Below are positions 1 through 6,787 of a DNA stretch of 47,863 nt, piece by piece; within the stretch, counting starts at the first letter, position 1, and every line of letters begins with the position of its first letter. The notes under the pieces were generated by a model. It was not told the DNA's origin. It worked only from the letters and a program-made list of their open reading frames with translations, and searched no databases. The stretch is from UBA4615 sp046046245 (GTDB lineage Bacteria; Pseudomonadota; Gammaproteobacteria; Burkholderiales; Burkholderiaceae_E): NCBI GenBank assembly GCA_046046245.1, contig JBJOKE010000039.1:1-47863 (forward strand). The letters are read 5' to 3'. The translations under genes and the position numbers were made by a program.

Positions 1-1
1 C

Positions 2-778
2 CGCAACCGCGACATGGCCTGGGACCGGCTGCTCGACAAGCCTTCGGCCGAGCGCCGCATCGGCGTGTGGATGACCTTGTCAGACCGGCCCGACGGCCTC
101 GCGCTGACCTTGACCGACGAGGCCGGCCACGAGGCCGTCGCCACGCTGGCGGTCGAACGTCAGCCGCCGCGTGACCTGGGCCGGGCCGAGTCGACCCTGC
201 GCGAGCAACTCGGCAAGCTCGGCACGACGATCTATGCCGCGCACGAGATCCGAATCGCCTGCGCCCAGCCCTGGTTCGTGCCGGCCAGCGCACTCAACAC
301 GCTGCGCCGCGCGGCGGTCGAGGCGCTCGACGCCGCCCGCCTGGCCGCCCTGCGGCCGCTGCCGCGCGATGCTGCGGTCGAGCCGCCCGTCCCCTACCCC
401 GAGGACACGCTGAGCTACCTGGCCAACGTCTACAACCAGAAGGCGCACGACTTCTATGCGCGCCACGGCGTGCGGGTGATCGAGGCGGCCTACGAGAGCC
501 ACGAGGCGCTCGGCGAGGCCAGCCTGATGATCACCAAGCACTGCGTGCGCTGGTCGCTCAGCCTGTGCCCCAAGCAGGCCAAGGGCGTGCAAGGCGTCCA
601 GGGCACGGTGCGGGCCGAGCCGATGACGATCCGCCACGGCGACGAGGTGCTCACGCTGCGCTTCGACTGCAAGCCCTGCGAGATGCACGTGGTGGGCGCC
701 ATGCGGCGCAACGTCCTGAAGCAGCTGAAGACCGAGCCGCTGACGTTCTATCGCACCCGGCCCGCGCCAGCCGCCTGA
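2..778 (+). CDS. rlhA: 23S rRNA 5-hydroxycytidine synthase / U32 peptidase family, 3' part
   Basis: This is the C-terminal part of a U32-family protein. The frame is open from the left edge, so the start lies outside the window and the first Met at base 14 is probably internal. The last third carries the family hallmarks: YNQKAHDFYARHGV, then HC and CPKQAKG, then FDCKPCEMHVVG, a set of conserved Cys. In E. coli RlhA (YdcP) the family hydroxylates one cytidine of 23S rRNA, using prephenate-derived chemistry. The spacing of the Cys motifs and the tail length match RlhA better than the shorter TrhP or UbiU/UbiV members. It stands alone; the next gene begins about 75 bases downstream. The family call is firm, but the choice of RlhA over other U32 paralogues rests on memory of the tail sequence. 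Confidence 0.85.
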   Translation, partial: RNRDMAWDRLLDKPSAERRIGVWMTLSDRPDGLALTLTDEAGHEAVATLAVERQPPRDLGRAESTLREQLGKLGTTIYAAHEIRIACAQPWFVPASALNTLRRAAVEALDAARLAALRPLPRDAAVEPPVPYPEDTLSYLANVYNQKAHDFYARHGVRVIEAAYESHEALGEASLMITKHCVRWSLSLCPKQAKGVQGVQGTVRAEPMTIRHGDEVLTLRFDCKPCEMHVVGAMRRNVLKQLKTEPLTFYRTRPAPAA

Positions 779-852
779 GGGGCGTGCCGGCGCCCGCGTG
801 CGCCGGCGCGGCAGCGGTTACGATGGCGGCCCCTGCCGCCACGAGCCGAGCC

Positions 853-2031
853 ATGCGCCCCCTGGACGGGATCACCGTCGTCACCCTCGAACACGCGATC
901 GCCGCCCCCTTCTGCACGCGCCAGCTCGCCGACCTCGGCGCGCGCGTGATCAAGGTCGAGCGGCCCGGCTCGGGGGACTTCGCGCGGGCCTACGACGACC
1001 GCGTCCGCGGCCTGTCCTCGCACTTCGTCTGGACCAACCGCTCGAAGGAGAGCCTGACGCTCGACGTCAAGCACCCGTCGGCCGCGCGCGTGCTCGCGGC
1101 CCTGATCGACCGCGCCGACGTGCTGGTGCAGAACCTCGCGCCCGGCGCGGCGGCGCGGCTCGGACTCTCGTACGACGCGCTGGCCGATCGCCACCCGCGC
1201 CTGATCGTCTGCGACGTCTCCGGCTACGGCGCCGACGGCCCGGACCGCGACCGCAAGGCCTACGACCTGCTGATCCAGGGCGAGTCGGGCTTCCTCTCGG
1301 TGACCGGCACGGCCGACGAGCCGGCCAAGGCCGGCTGCTCGATCGCCGACATCTCGGCGGGCATGGCCGCGTACTCGTCGATCCTCGCTGCGCTGCTGCA
1401 GCGGGGTCGGACCGGGCGCGGCTGCCGGATCGACGTGTCGATGCTCGAGTCGATGACCGAGTGGATGAGCTTCCCGCTCTACTACGCGATGGACGGTGCG
1501 CCGCCCCCGGCCCGCACCGGCGCGTCGCACGCGACCATCCAGCCCTACGGGCCGTTCCCCGTGGGCGACGGCGGCACGGTGCTGCTCGGCGTGCAGAACG
1601 AGCGCGAGTGGTCGGCGTTCTGCACGAAGGTGCTGCGCCGGCCGGAACTCGCCGCCGACCCGCGCTTCGACGCCGGGCCGACGCGCAACGCGAACCGCGC
1701 CGCGCTGCGCGACGCGATCGTCGCGGCCTTCGCGCCGCTGACCACGGCCGAGGTGATCGCACGGCTCGACGACGCGCAGATCGCCAATGCGCGCGTCAAC
1801 CGGATGGGCGAGGTCTGGTCGCACCGGCAGCTGCACGCGCGCGGCCGCTTCGTCGAGATCGGCACGCCGGCGGGGCCGGTACCCGCGCTGCTGCCGCCGG
1901 GATCGACCGACGCCTGGGAGGCGCGGATGGACCCGGTGCCGGCGCTGGGCGAGCACACCGACGCGATCCTGCGCGAGCTGGGCCTGGGCGAGGCCGAGGT
2001 CGCGGCGCTGCGCGCCGCCGGTGCGGTCTGA
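853..2031 (+). CDS. CaiB/BaiF family III CoA-transferase
   Basis: The 392-residue product has the usual length of a family III CoA-transferase, which moves CoA between carboxylic acids through an aspartyl-CoA intermediate. It opens with the typical MRPLDGITVV...APFCTRQLADLGARVIKVERPGSGD, then has LTLDVKHP, a VLVQNLAPGAAARLGL block and a VSGYGADGP segment. The catalytic Asp is probably in the KAYDLLIQGESG stretch near residue 140. An in-frame ATG at 823 would add ten residues, but the family normally starts at the chosen Met. The following hydrolase gene begins 13 bases after the stop, so the two are probably cotranscribed. The substrate cannot be read from sequence. Confidence 0.9.
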   Translation: MRPLDGITVVTLEHAIAAPFCTRQLADLGARVIKVERPGSGDFARAYDDRVRGLSSHFVWTNRSKESLTLDVKHPSAARVLAALIDRADVLVQNLAPGAAARLGLSYDALADRHPRLIVCDVSGYGADGPDRDRKAYDLLIQGESGFLSVTGTADEPAKAGCSIADISAGMAAYSSILAALLQRGRTGRGCRIDVSMLESMTEWMSFPLYYAMDGAPPPARTGASHATIQPYGPFPVGDGGTVLLGVQNEREWSAFCTKVLRRPELAADPRFDAGPTRNANRAALRDAIVAAFAPLTTAEVIARLDDAQIANARVNRMGEVWSHRQLHARGRFVEIGTPAGPVPALLPPGSTDAWEARMDPVPALGEHTDAILRELGLGEAEVAALRAAGAV

Positions 2032-2044
2032 CCGGGACGACGCG

Positions 2045-2755
2045 ATGAGCGACGCCGCGCTCCCTTCCCCGGCGTCGTCCCCGGCCGCCACGGCGGCCAC
2101 CGCAGCCCCGGCCGCGACCGGGCGGCGCGTCGTCGCCGGCGCCGTCGGCGACATCGAGCTGCTGCTCGACGCGCCGCGCGGCGAGCCGGCCGGCGTGGCG
2201 CTGGTCGCGCATCCGCAGCCGCTGCTCGGCGGCAGCGCCGAGCACAAGATCCCGCAGCTGCTGGCACGCGCGGCACGCGAGCTCGGCTGGCTCGCGGTCC
2301 GGCCGAACTTCCGCGGCGTGGGCGGCAGCGCCGGGACGCACGACCACGGCGAGGGCGAGACCGAGGACCTGCTGGCGGTCGTCGACGCGCTGCGCGCCGA
2401 ACGGCCGTGGGCGCCGCTCGCGCTCGTCGGCTTCTCGTTCGGCGCCTACGTGCAGGCGCGGGTCGCGACGCGGCTCGCGGCCGAGGGCCGGCCGGCGGCC
2501 GCGGCGATCCTCGCCGGCATGCCGGTGGGTACCGTCGACACCGGCCGTCACTACGCGGTCGATGCGCTGCCGCCGGGTGCGCTCGTCGTCCACGGCGAAC
2601 ACGACGACCGCGTGCGGCTCGCGGCGGTGCTCCACTGGGCGGCCGCGCACGGCCAGCCGGTCACGGTGGTGCCGGCCACCGACCACTTCTTCAAGGGCCG
2701 GCTGCCGATGCTGCGGGCGCTGGTCGAGGGCGCGCTGCGCGCGGCGGCGCGCTGA
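2045..2755 (+). CDS. Small alpha/beta-fold hydrolase
   Basis: A 236-residue alpha/beta hydrolase. After an Ala/Pro-rich tail of about 27 residues come an HPQP oxyanion segment (around 56), the nucleophile elbow GFSFG with Ser131, an EHDD segment supplying the acid and TDHFFKG supplying the catalytic His. This layout (HPxPxxGG, NFRGVGxSxG, GFSFG) is that of the KDEL-less dienelactone-hydrolase-like proteins common in proteobacteria, whose substrates are mostly unknown. It follows the CoA-transferase by 13 bases on the same strand, so a role on the same CoA-ester or ester substrate is possible but is inference. Confidence 0.85.
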   Translation: MSDAALPSPASSPAATAATAAPAATGRRVVAGAVGDIELLLDAPRGEPAGVALVAHPQPLLGGSAEHKIPQLLARAARELGWLAVRPNFRGVGGSAGTHDHGEGETEDLLAVVDALRAERPWAPLALVGFSFGAYVQARVATRLAAEGRPAAAAILAGMPVGTVDTGRHYAVDALPPGALVVHGEHDDRVRLAAVLHWAAAHGQPVTVVPATDHFFKGRLPMLRALVEGALRAAAR

Positions 2756-2781
2756 CGCGGCGGATCGGTCGAGCGCCGGCG

Positions 2782-2928
2782 TTACCGGGCGGCGTGCCCT
2801 TCGGCACCCTCGGGCCGAGCCGGCCGCCCGCCTCGACGCCCTGGGCACCCGGCACTCGCGGCCGCGAACGCGCCGGCGGCGGCGGCCAGCGCGGTCGCGA
2901 CGAGGCGACGCGAGGGCGAACGCGTCAG
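2782..2928 (-). pseudogene. Possible relic of an export signal peptide
   Basis: Just past the SDR stop codon, in another frame, the minus strand reads TRSPSRRLVATALAAAAG followed by AFAAASA and then about 20 charged residues to a stop. It has the shape of a bacterial signal peptide (basic head with an Arg pair, hydrophobic Ala-rich core, small residues at a cleavage point) like those on Bug binding proteins. There is no ATG (the block opens at CTG) and no mature protein follows. It may be the remnant of a deleted exported protein. Ala-rich frames arise by chance in DNA this GC-rich, so this is tentative. Confidence 0.2.
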
Positions 2929-3671
2929 TAGACCGCCCGCCCGCCGGACAGGTCGAAGACCGCGCCGGTGGTGAACGAGCACTCCTCGCTCGCCAGCCAT
3001 GCGACCATCGCCGCGATCTCCTCCACCAGGCCGAAGCGCCCCATCGGGATCTTCGACAGCATGAAGTCGATGTGCTGCTGCGTGATCTGGTCGAAGATCG
3101 CCGTGCGGACCGCGGCTGGCGTGATGCAGTTGACGCGCACGCCCGTCTTCGCGGTCTCCTTGCCGATCGACTTCGTCAGGCCGATGACCGCAGCCTTCGA
3201 GGCCGAATACGCCGACGCGTTCGGATTGCCCTCCTTGCCGGCGATCGACGCGATGTTGATCACGCGGCCGTAGTCGCGCTCGAGCATCCGCCTCACCACC
3301 GCGCGGTTGCAGTAGAAGGTGCCGTGGACGTTGACGTCGAAGGTGCGGCGCCACGCGTCGGTCGGATACTCCCAGGTCGGCACGGTCGCGCCGGCGATGC
3401 CCGCGCTGCAGACCAGCACGTCGAGCCGGCCGAAGGCGGCGTGCGTGGCGTCGGTCGCGCGCTGCACCGCGGCCTCGTCGGCCACGTCGACGCCCACGCC
3501 CAGGTGGCCCGCGCCGAGCGAGGCGGCCGCGGCCTTCGCCGCCGCCTCGTCGAGATCCCACAGCGCGACGCGCGCGCCGCTCGCGGCGAAGCGCTGCGCG
3601 ACGGCCAGGCCGATGCCGGCGGCCCCGCCGGTGACGACCGCGCAGCGGTCCTTCAGGTCGATGGCGTTCAA
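2925..3671 (-). CDS. SDR-family NAD(P)-dependent dehydrogenase, TTG start
   Basis: A classical short-chain dehydrogenase of 248 residues. It shows the cofactor loop TGGAAGIG (14-21), an Asp at the end of strand two (ALWDLD, Asp39) that favours NAD(H), CSAG in place of NNAG, Ser142, and the YSASK active site (Tyr155, Lys159). The start is set by a TTG at 3671, six bases after a GGAGGAGAC ribosome site; no ATG fits without a long unrelated N-terminal extension. It lies 38 bases behind mhpC on the same strand, so it is probably read from the mhpC promoter. The likely substrate is a hydroxyacyl or hydroxy-alicyclic compound, but the exact one is unknown. Confidence 0.9.
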   Translation of the reverse strand: MNAIDLKDRCAVVTGGAAGIGLAVAQRFAASGARVALWDLDEAAAKAAAASLGAGHLGVGVDVADEAAVQRATDATHAAFGRLDVLVCSAGIAGATVPTWEYPTDAWRRTFDVNVHGTFYCNRAVVRRMLERDYGRVINIASIAGKEGNPNASAYSASKAAVIGLTKSIGKETAKTGVRVNCITPAAVRTAIFDQITQQHIDFMLSKIPMGRFGLVEEIAAMVAWLASEECSFTTGAVFDLSGGRAVY

Positions 3672-3709
3672 GTCGGTCTCCTCCCTGCTGCGGTCGTCGC
3701 GGCGCCCGC

Positions 3710-4576
3710 TCAGCGCGACAGGAACTCGACGACCATGGTGTTGAACTTCTCCGCCTGCTCCCATTGTGCCCAGTGGCCGCAGCGGCTGAAGAGGGTCAGG
3801 TCGGCGTTCGGAATGCCCCAGAGCAGCCGCAGGCCGATGTCGAAGGGCACGAACCGGTCGTCGCGGCCCCAGACGATCATCGTCGGCGCCTTGATCTCGC
3901 CCAGGCGGTGCCCGTAGTCGGGGAACTGCTTCGGGTTCGCGGCCAGGCTCTTCAGGAAGTTGTCCAGGTGCTCGCGCCGCGCGTGCATCGCGTCGACCCG
4001 CATCTGCAGCAGCTCGTCGGTCAGGCTCGACGCGTCGAACACGAAGACCGACATCATCCGCTTCACGTTCTCCAGGCTCGGCTCGCGGCAGACCTGCTGC
4101 ATCAGCTTGATGCCCTCGGTGGGCATCGGCACGAACTGGCTCGGACCGCCGATGCCGCCGCCCATCAGCACCAGCCGGCGGGTCCGCTCGGGGAAGGCGA
4201 GCGCGAACGCGACCGCGCCGTGGCCGCCCATCGAGTTGCCGACCAGGTCGACCTGCGCGATGCCCAGCGCGTCGAGCACGCCCTTCGTGATCCGCGCGTT
4301 CAGGTCCGAGCGCGAGCCGGTGCAGACGACCGGGCTCGAGCGGCTCCAGCCGGGGCAGTCGACGAGCAGCACGCGAAAGCCCTGCGCGAGCAGCGGCTCG
4401 ACGTTGCGGTGGAAGTTCGCCCAGCCGCTCGCGCCCGGCCCCGAGCCGTGCAGCATCACCACCACCCGGTCGCCCGCGCCGAAGTCGTTGACGTGGATGT
4501 CGTAGGCGGCGTCACCGTCCTGCACGCGGAAGAAGCGGCTCGAGTCGGCGTCGGTGATCGGGGTCGCGGTGCTCAT
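3710..4576 (-). CDS. mhpC: 2-hydroxy-6-oxonona-2,4-dienedioate hydrolase (meta-cleavage hydrolase)
   Basis: A 288-residue C-C bond hydrolase that in the phenylpropionate pathway splits the ring-fission product into 2-hydroxypentadienoate and a dicarboxylate. Family marks run the whole length: HGSGPGASGWANF, DCPGW, SRSDLNARI, nucleophile GNSMGG (Ser115), LMGGGIGG, MPTEGIK, VWGRDDRF (Asp240) and CGHWAQWE (His268). The wording is closer to E. coli MhpC than to BphD, including NPKQFPD. The start follows GAGGAGAC at good spacing. It is divergent from mhpR across a palindromic operator. The usual partners mhpA, mhpB, mhpD, mhpF and mhpE are not in the window, so the true substrate could differ. Confidence 0.9.
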   Translation of the reverse strand: MSTATPITDADSSRFFRVQDGDAAYDIHVNDFGAGDRVVVMLHGSGPGASGWANFHRNVEPLLAQGFRVLLVDCPGWSRSSPVVCTGSRSDLNARITKGVLDALGIAQVDLVGNSMGGHGAVAFALAFPERTRRLVLMGGGIGGPSQFVPMPTEGIKLMQQVCREPSLENVKRMMSVFVFDASSLTDELLQMRVDAMHARREHLDNFLKSLAANPKQFPDYGHRLGEIKAPTMIVWGRDDRFVPFDIGLRLLWGIPNADLTLFSRCGHWAQWEQAEKFNTMVVEFLSR

Positions 4577-4651
4577 CGGGGGTCTCCTCGGTTCGGCCGC
4601 GCGGGATCCGACGCGGGCCGCCGGATTCTCCGGTCGGCGCCCGCCCGCGTA

Positions 4652-4669
4652 CACTGGGTGCACCCAGTG
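4652..4669. promoter_or_regulatory. 18-bp perfect palindrome, probable MhpR operator
   Basis: CACTGGGTGCACCCAGTG is self-complementary over all 18 bases, centred between the divergent mhpC and mhpR starts (76 bases from mhpC, 19 from mhpR). The overlapping 17-mer at 4657-4673 reads GGTGCACCCAGTGCACT. As I recall it, the E. coli MhpR target is GGTGCACC-two bases-GTGCACA, which is nearly identical. A TACACT -10-like box for mhpR (4650-4655) overlaps the palindrome, which would allow autorepression. Confidence 0.75.
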
Positions 4670-4687
4670 CACTAATTCGGAGCGGGA

Positions 4688-5515
4688 ATGACCCGACGCG
4701 GCCCGCCGTCGAGCGGCGGCGACTACAAGGAGGTCCGGGGGCTGACGCGCGGCGTGACGCTGCTGCGCGCGCTGAACCGGCTGCCCGGCGGCATCGGCTC
4801 GATCACCGCGCTCGCCGAGGGGAGCGGGTTGCACCGCACGACGGTCAAGCGCCTGCTCGAGACGCTGCGCGCCGAGCGCCTGGTCGAGCACGACGCGGAG
4901 AGCGGGCTCTACGCGCTGACCTTCGAGGTACGCCGGCTGTCCGAGGGCTACGGCACCGCCGACTGGATCGACCGGATCGCGGTGCCGGCGATGTTCGAGG
5001 CGCTGCCGGCGCTGCTGTGGCCCTCGGACATCTCGACGCCCGAGGCCGGCTGGATGGTGGTCCGCGAGTCGACGCACCGCGGCAGCACGCTGTCGCAGCA
5101 CCGCGCGATGATCGGCACGCGGCTGCCGATGCCGGTGACCGCGGCCGGCCGCGCCTACCTCGCCTGGTGCGGCGACGACGAGCGCCGCGCCACCCTCGAC
5201 CTGATCGCCTCGCGCGACGACGCCGTCGGCGCGCTCGCCCGTGACCGGCGCGCGATGACTCGCCTGCTGGCCGCGACCCGCCGTCGCGGCTGGGCGACCA
5301 ATGAGGGGGAGTGGCTGCCGCAGGCCGACTTCGCGGCGATCGCGCTGCCGGTGATCGCGCACGGGCGTGTCGTGGCCGCGATCAACCTGGTGTTCCCGCG
5401 CACGGCGGTGGACCGCCGCGAGGTCGAGCAGCGCCGCGTGCCGCGGCTGCGCGAGCTGGTGGCGGCGATCGGCGCGCGGCTCGAGGCCGCGGGCCGCGGC
5501 GTGCCCGGCGGCTGA
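4688..5515 (+). CDS. mhpR: IclR-family regulator, MhpR-like
   Basis: A 275-residue IclR-type regulator. The N-terminal winged helix (about 16-75) contains YKEVRGLTRGV and SGLHRTTVKRLLETL, which closely follow E. coli MhpR, the activator of 3-(3-hydroxyphenyl)propionate catabolism. The effector domain carries VVRESTHR, HRAMIGTRLP and AINLVFP, again in MhpR style. It is transcribed away from mhpC with the palindrome between them, the usual arrangement for a local regulator and its target. The chosen ATG is 19 bases past the palindrome and follows GGAGCGGG. I am confident of the family and fairly confident of orthology; the inducer is inferred. Confidence 0.88.
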   Translation: MTRRGPPSSGGDYKEVRGLTRGVTLLRALNRLPGGIGSITALAEGSGLHRTTVKRLLETLRAERLVEHDAESGLYALTFEVRRLSEGYGTADWIDRIAVPAMFEALPALLWPSDISTPEAGWMVVRESTHRGSTLSQHRAMIGTRLPMPVTAAGRAYLAWCGDDERRATLDLIASRDDAVGALARDRRAMTRLLAATRRRGWATNEGEWLPQADFAAIALPVIAHGRVVAAINLVFPRTAVDRREVEQRRVPRLRELVAAIGARLEAAGRGVPGG

Positions 5516-5533
5516 GGCGTACGGATGCCGGTC

Positions 5534-5562
5534 GGTGGGCCGGTGTCGCCTGACCGGCCACC
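5534..5562. terminator. Hairpin between convergent mhpR and argE-like genes
   Basis: GGTGGGCCGG (5534-5543) can pair with CCGGCCACC (5554-5562) with one bulged G and a 10-base loop. It sits in the 80-base gap between two convergent genes. There is no T-run, so it may only be a transcript-end stabiliser. Confidence 0.4.
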
Positions 5563-5595
5563 TCCCGGCGCGGTGCGCGACGCGCGCCGCGCGCG

Positions 5596-6783
5596 TCAGC
5601 CGATCGCGCGGCTGCCGGCGAGGCCGAGCAGGAAGCGCTCGCAGCGAGCGAGCTGATCGAGCGTCACGTACTCGTCGGGCTCGTGCGCCTGCGCGATGTG
5701 GCCCGGGCCGCAGACCACGGTCGGGATCCCGGCCCGCTGGAAGAGACCCGCCTCGGTGCCGAAGGCGACGAGCGTGGTGCGCGATTCGCCGGCGAGCCGC
5801 TTCGCCATCCGCACGACCGGGTCGTCGGCCGAGCCGAGGAAGCTCGGCACCGAGCAGATCGGCTCGAACCGGAAGCCGGCCTGCGGCGCCACCCGCTGCA
5901 TCGCCGGCTCGAGGCCGCGCGCGTAGTCGACGATGCCCGCCTGCAGCGTGCCGACGTCGGCGGTGGGCAGGTCGCGGATCTCGTAGCGGAACTCGGCGTC
6001 GCGCGGCACGACGTTGTCGGCGATGCCGCCGTGGAACTGGCCCACGCTCACGGTGGAGAACGGCACGTCGAAGCCGGCGTAACGCGGTTCCTCGGCCTCG
6101 AGCCGCTCGGCGAGGTCGCGCAGACGGCCGATCACGCGGGCGGCCATCTCGATCGCGTTGACCGACTTCGGCGTCAGCGACGAATGCGCCTCGCGGCCGC
6201 GCACGCAGCAGCGCCAGCGGTGCACGCCCTTGTGCGCGATGGCCGGGATCATGCCGGTCGGCTCGCCGACGATGCAGGCGAGCGGCGAGATGCCGGCCTC
6301 GCGCAGGTCCGCGATCAGGTGGCGTGCGCCGAAGCAGCCCACCTCCTCGTCGTAGCTGAACGCGAAGTGGACCGAGAACGGCGCATCGCTCTCGAGGAAG
6401 GTGCGCGCGTGCGCGACGGCCAGCCCGATGAAGGCCTTCATGTCGGCCGAGCCGCGGCCGTACAGGCGGCCGTCGCGGACCTCGGCGCCCAGCGGATCGA
6501 GCGTCCAGTCCTGGCCGTCCCAGGGCACGGTGTCGGTGTGGCCGGAGACGATCACGCCGGCCGGCTTGCCTTCGCCGAGCGTGGCGAACAGGTTGGCCTT
6601 GCGGCCGGTCTCGTCGAAGGTCAGGCGGCTCTCGACGCCGAGCGACGCGAGCTCGTCGCGGATCGTCTCGATCAGCTCGAGGTTCGAGTTCGAACTGACG
6701 GTGTTCAGGCGAACGAGGCGGCGGGCCCAGTCGAGGGCGCGGGCCGACGGCGCGTCGGCCGGGGCGGGATCGGTACGGCTCAT
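5596..6783 (-). CDS. argE: Acetylornithine deacetylase-type M20 peptidase
   Basis: A 395-residue M20 metallohydrolase of the ArgE/DapE type. Metal-site motifs are present: GHTDTVPWDG (His82, Asp84), GRGSADMKAF (Asp114, the bridging ligand), SYDEEVGC (catalytic Glu at 146), GEPTGM and a late HIAQAHEPDEY. ArgE removes acetate from N-acetylornithine in arginine synthesis. Its ATG comes only four bases after the upstream monooxygenase stop and lacks a clear ribosome site, suggesting translational coupling. The odd company (P450 and FMO) leaves open that it deacylates another amide. Many Burkholderiales make arginine through ArgJ, so a catabolic paralogue is possible. Confidence 0.82.
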   Translation of the reverse strand: MSRTDPAPADAPSARALDWARRLVRLNTVSSNSNLELIETIRDELASLGVESRLTFDETGRKANLFATLGEGKPAGVIVSGHTDTVPWDGQDWTLDPLGAEVRDGRLYGRGSADMKAFIGLAVAHARTFLESDAPFSVHFAFSYDEEVGCFGARHLIADLREAGISPLACIVGEPTGMIPAIAHKGVHRWRCCVRGREAHSSLTPKSVNAIEMAARVIGRLRDLAERLEAEEPRYAGFDVPFSTVSVGQFHGGIADNVVPRDAEFRYEIRDLPTADVGTLQAGIVDYARGLEPAMQRVAPQAGFRFEPICSVPSFLGSADDPVVRMAKRLAGESRTTLVAFGTEAGLFQRAGIPTVVCGPGHIAQAHEPDEYVTLDQLARCERFLLGLAGSRAIG

Positions 6784-6787
6784 CGGG

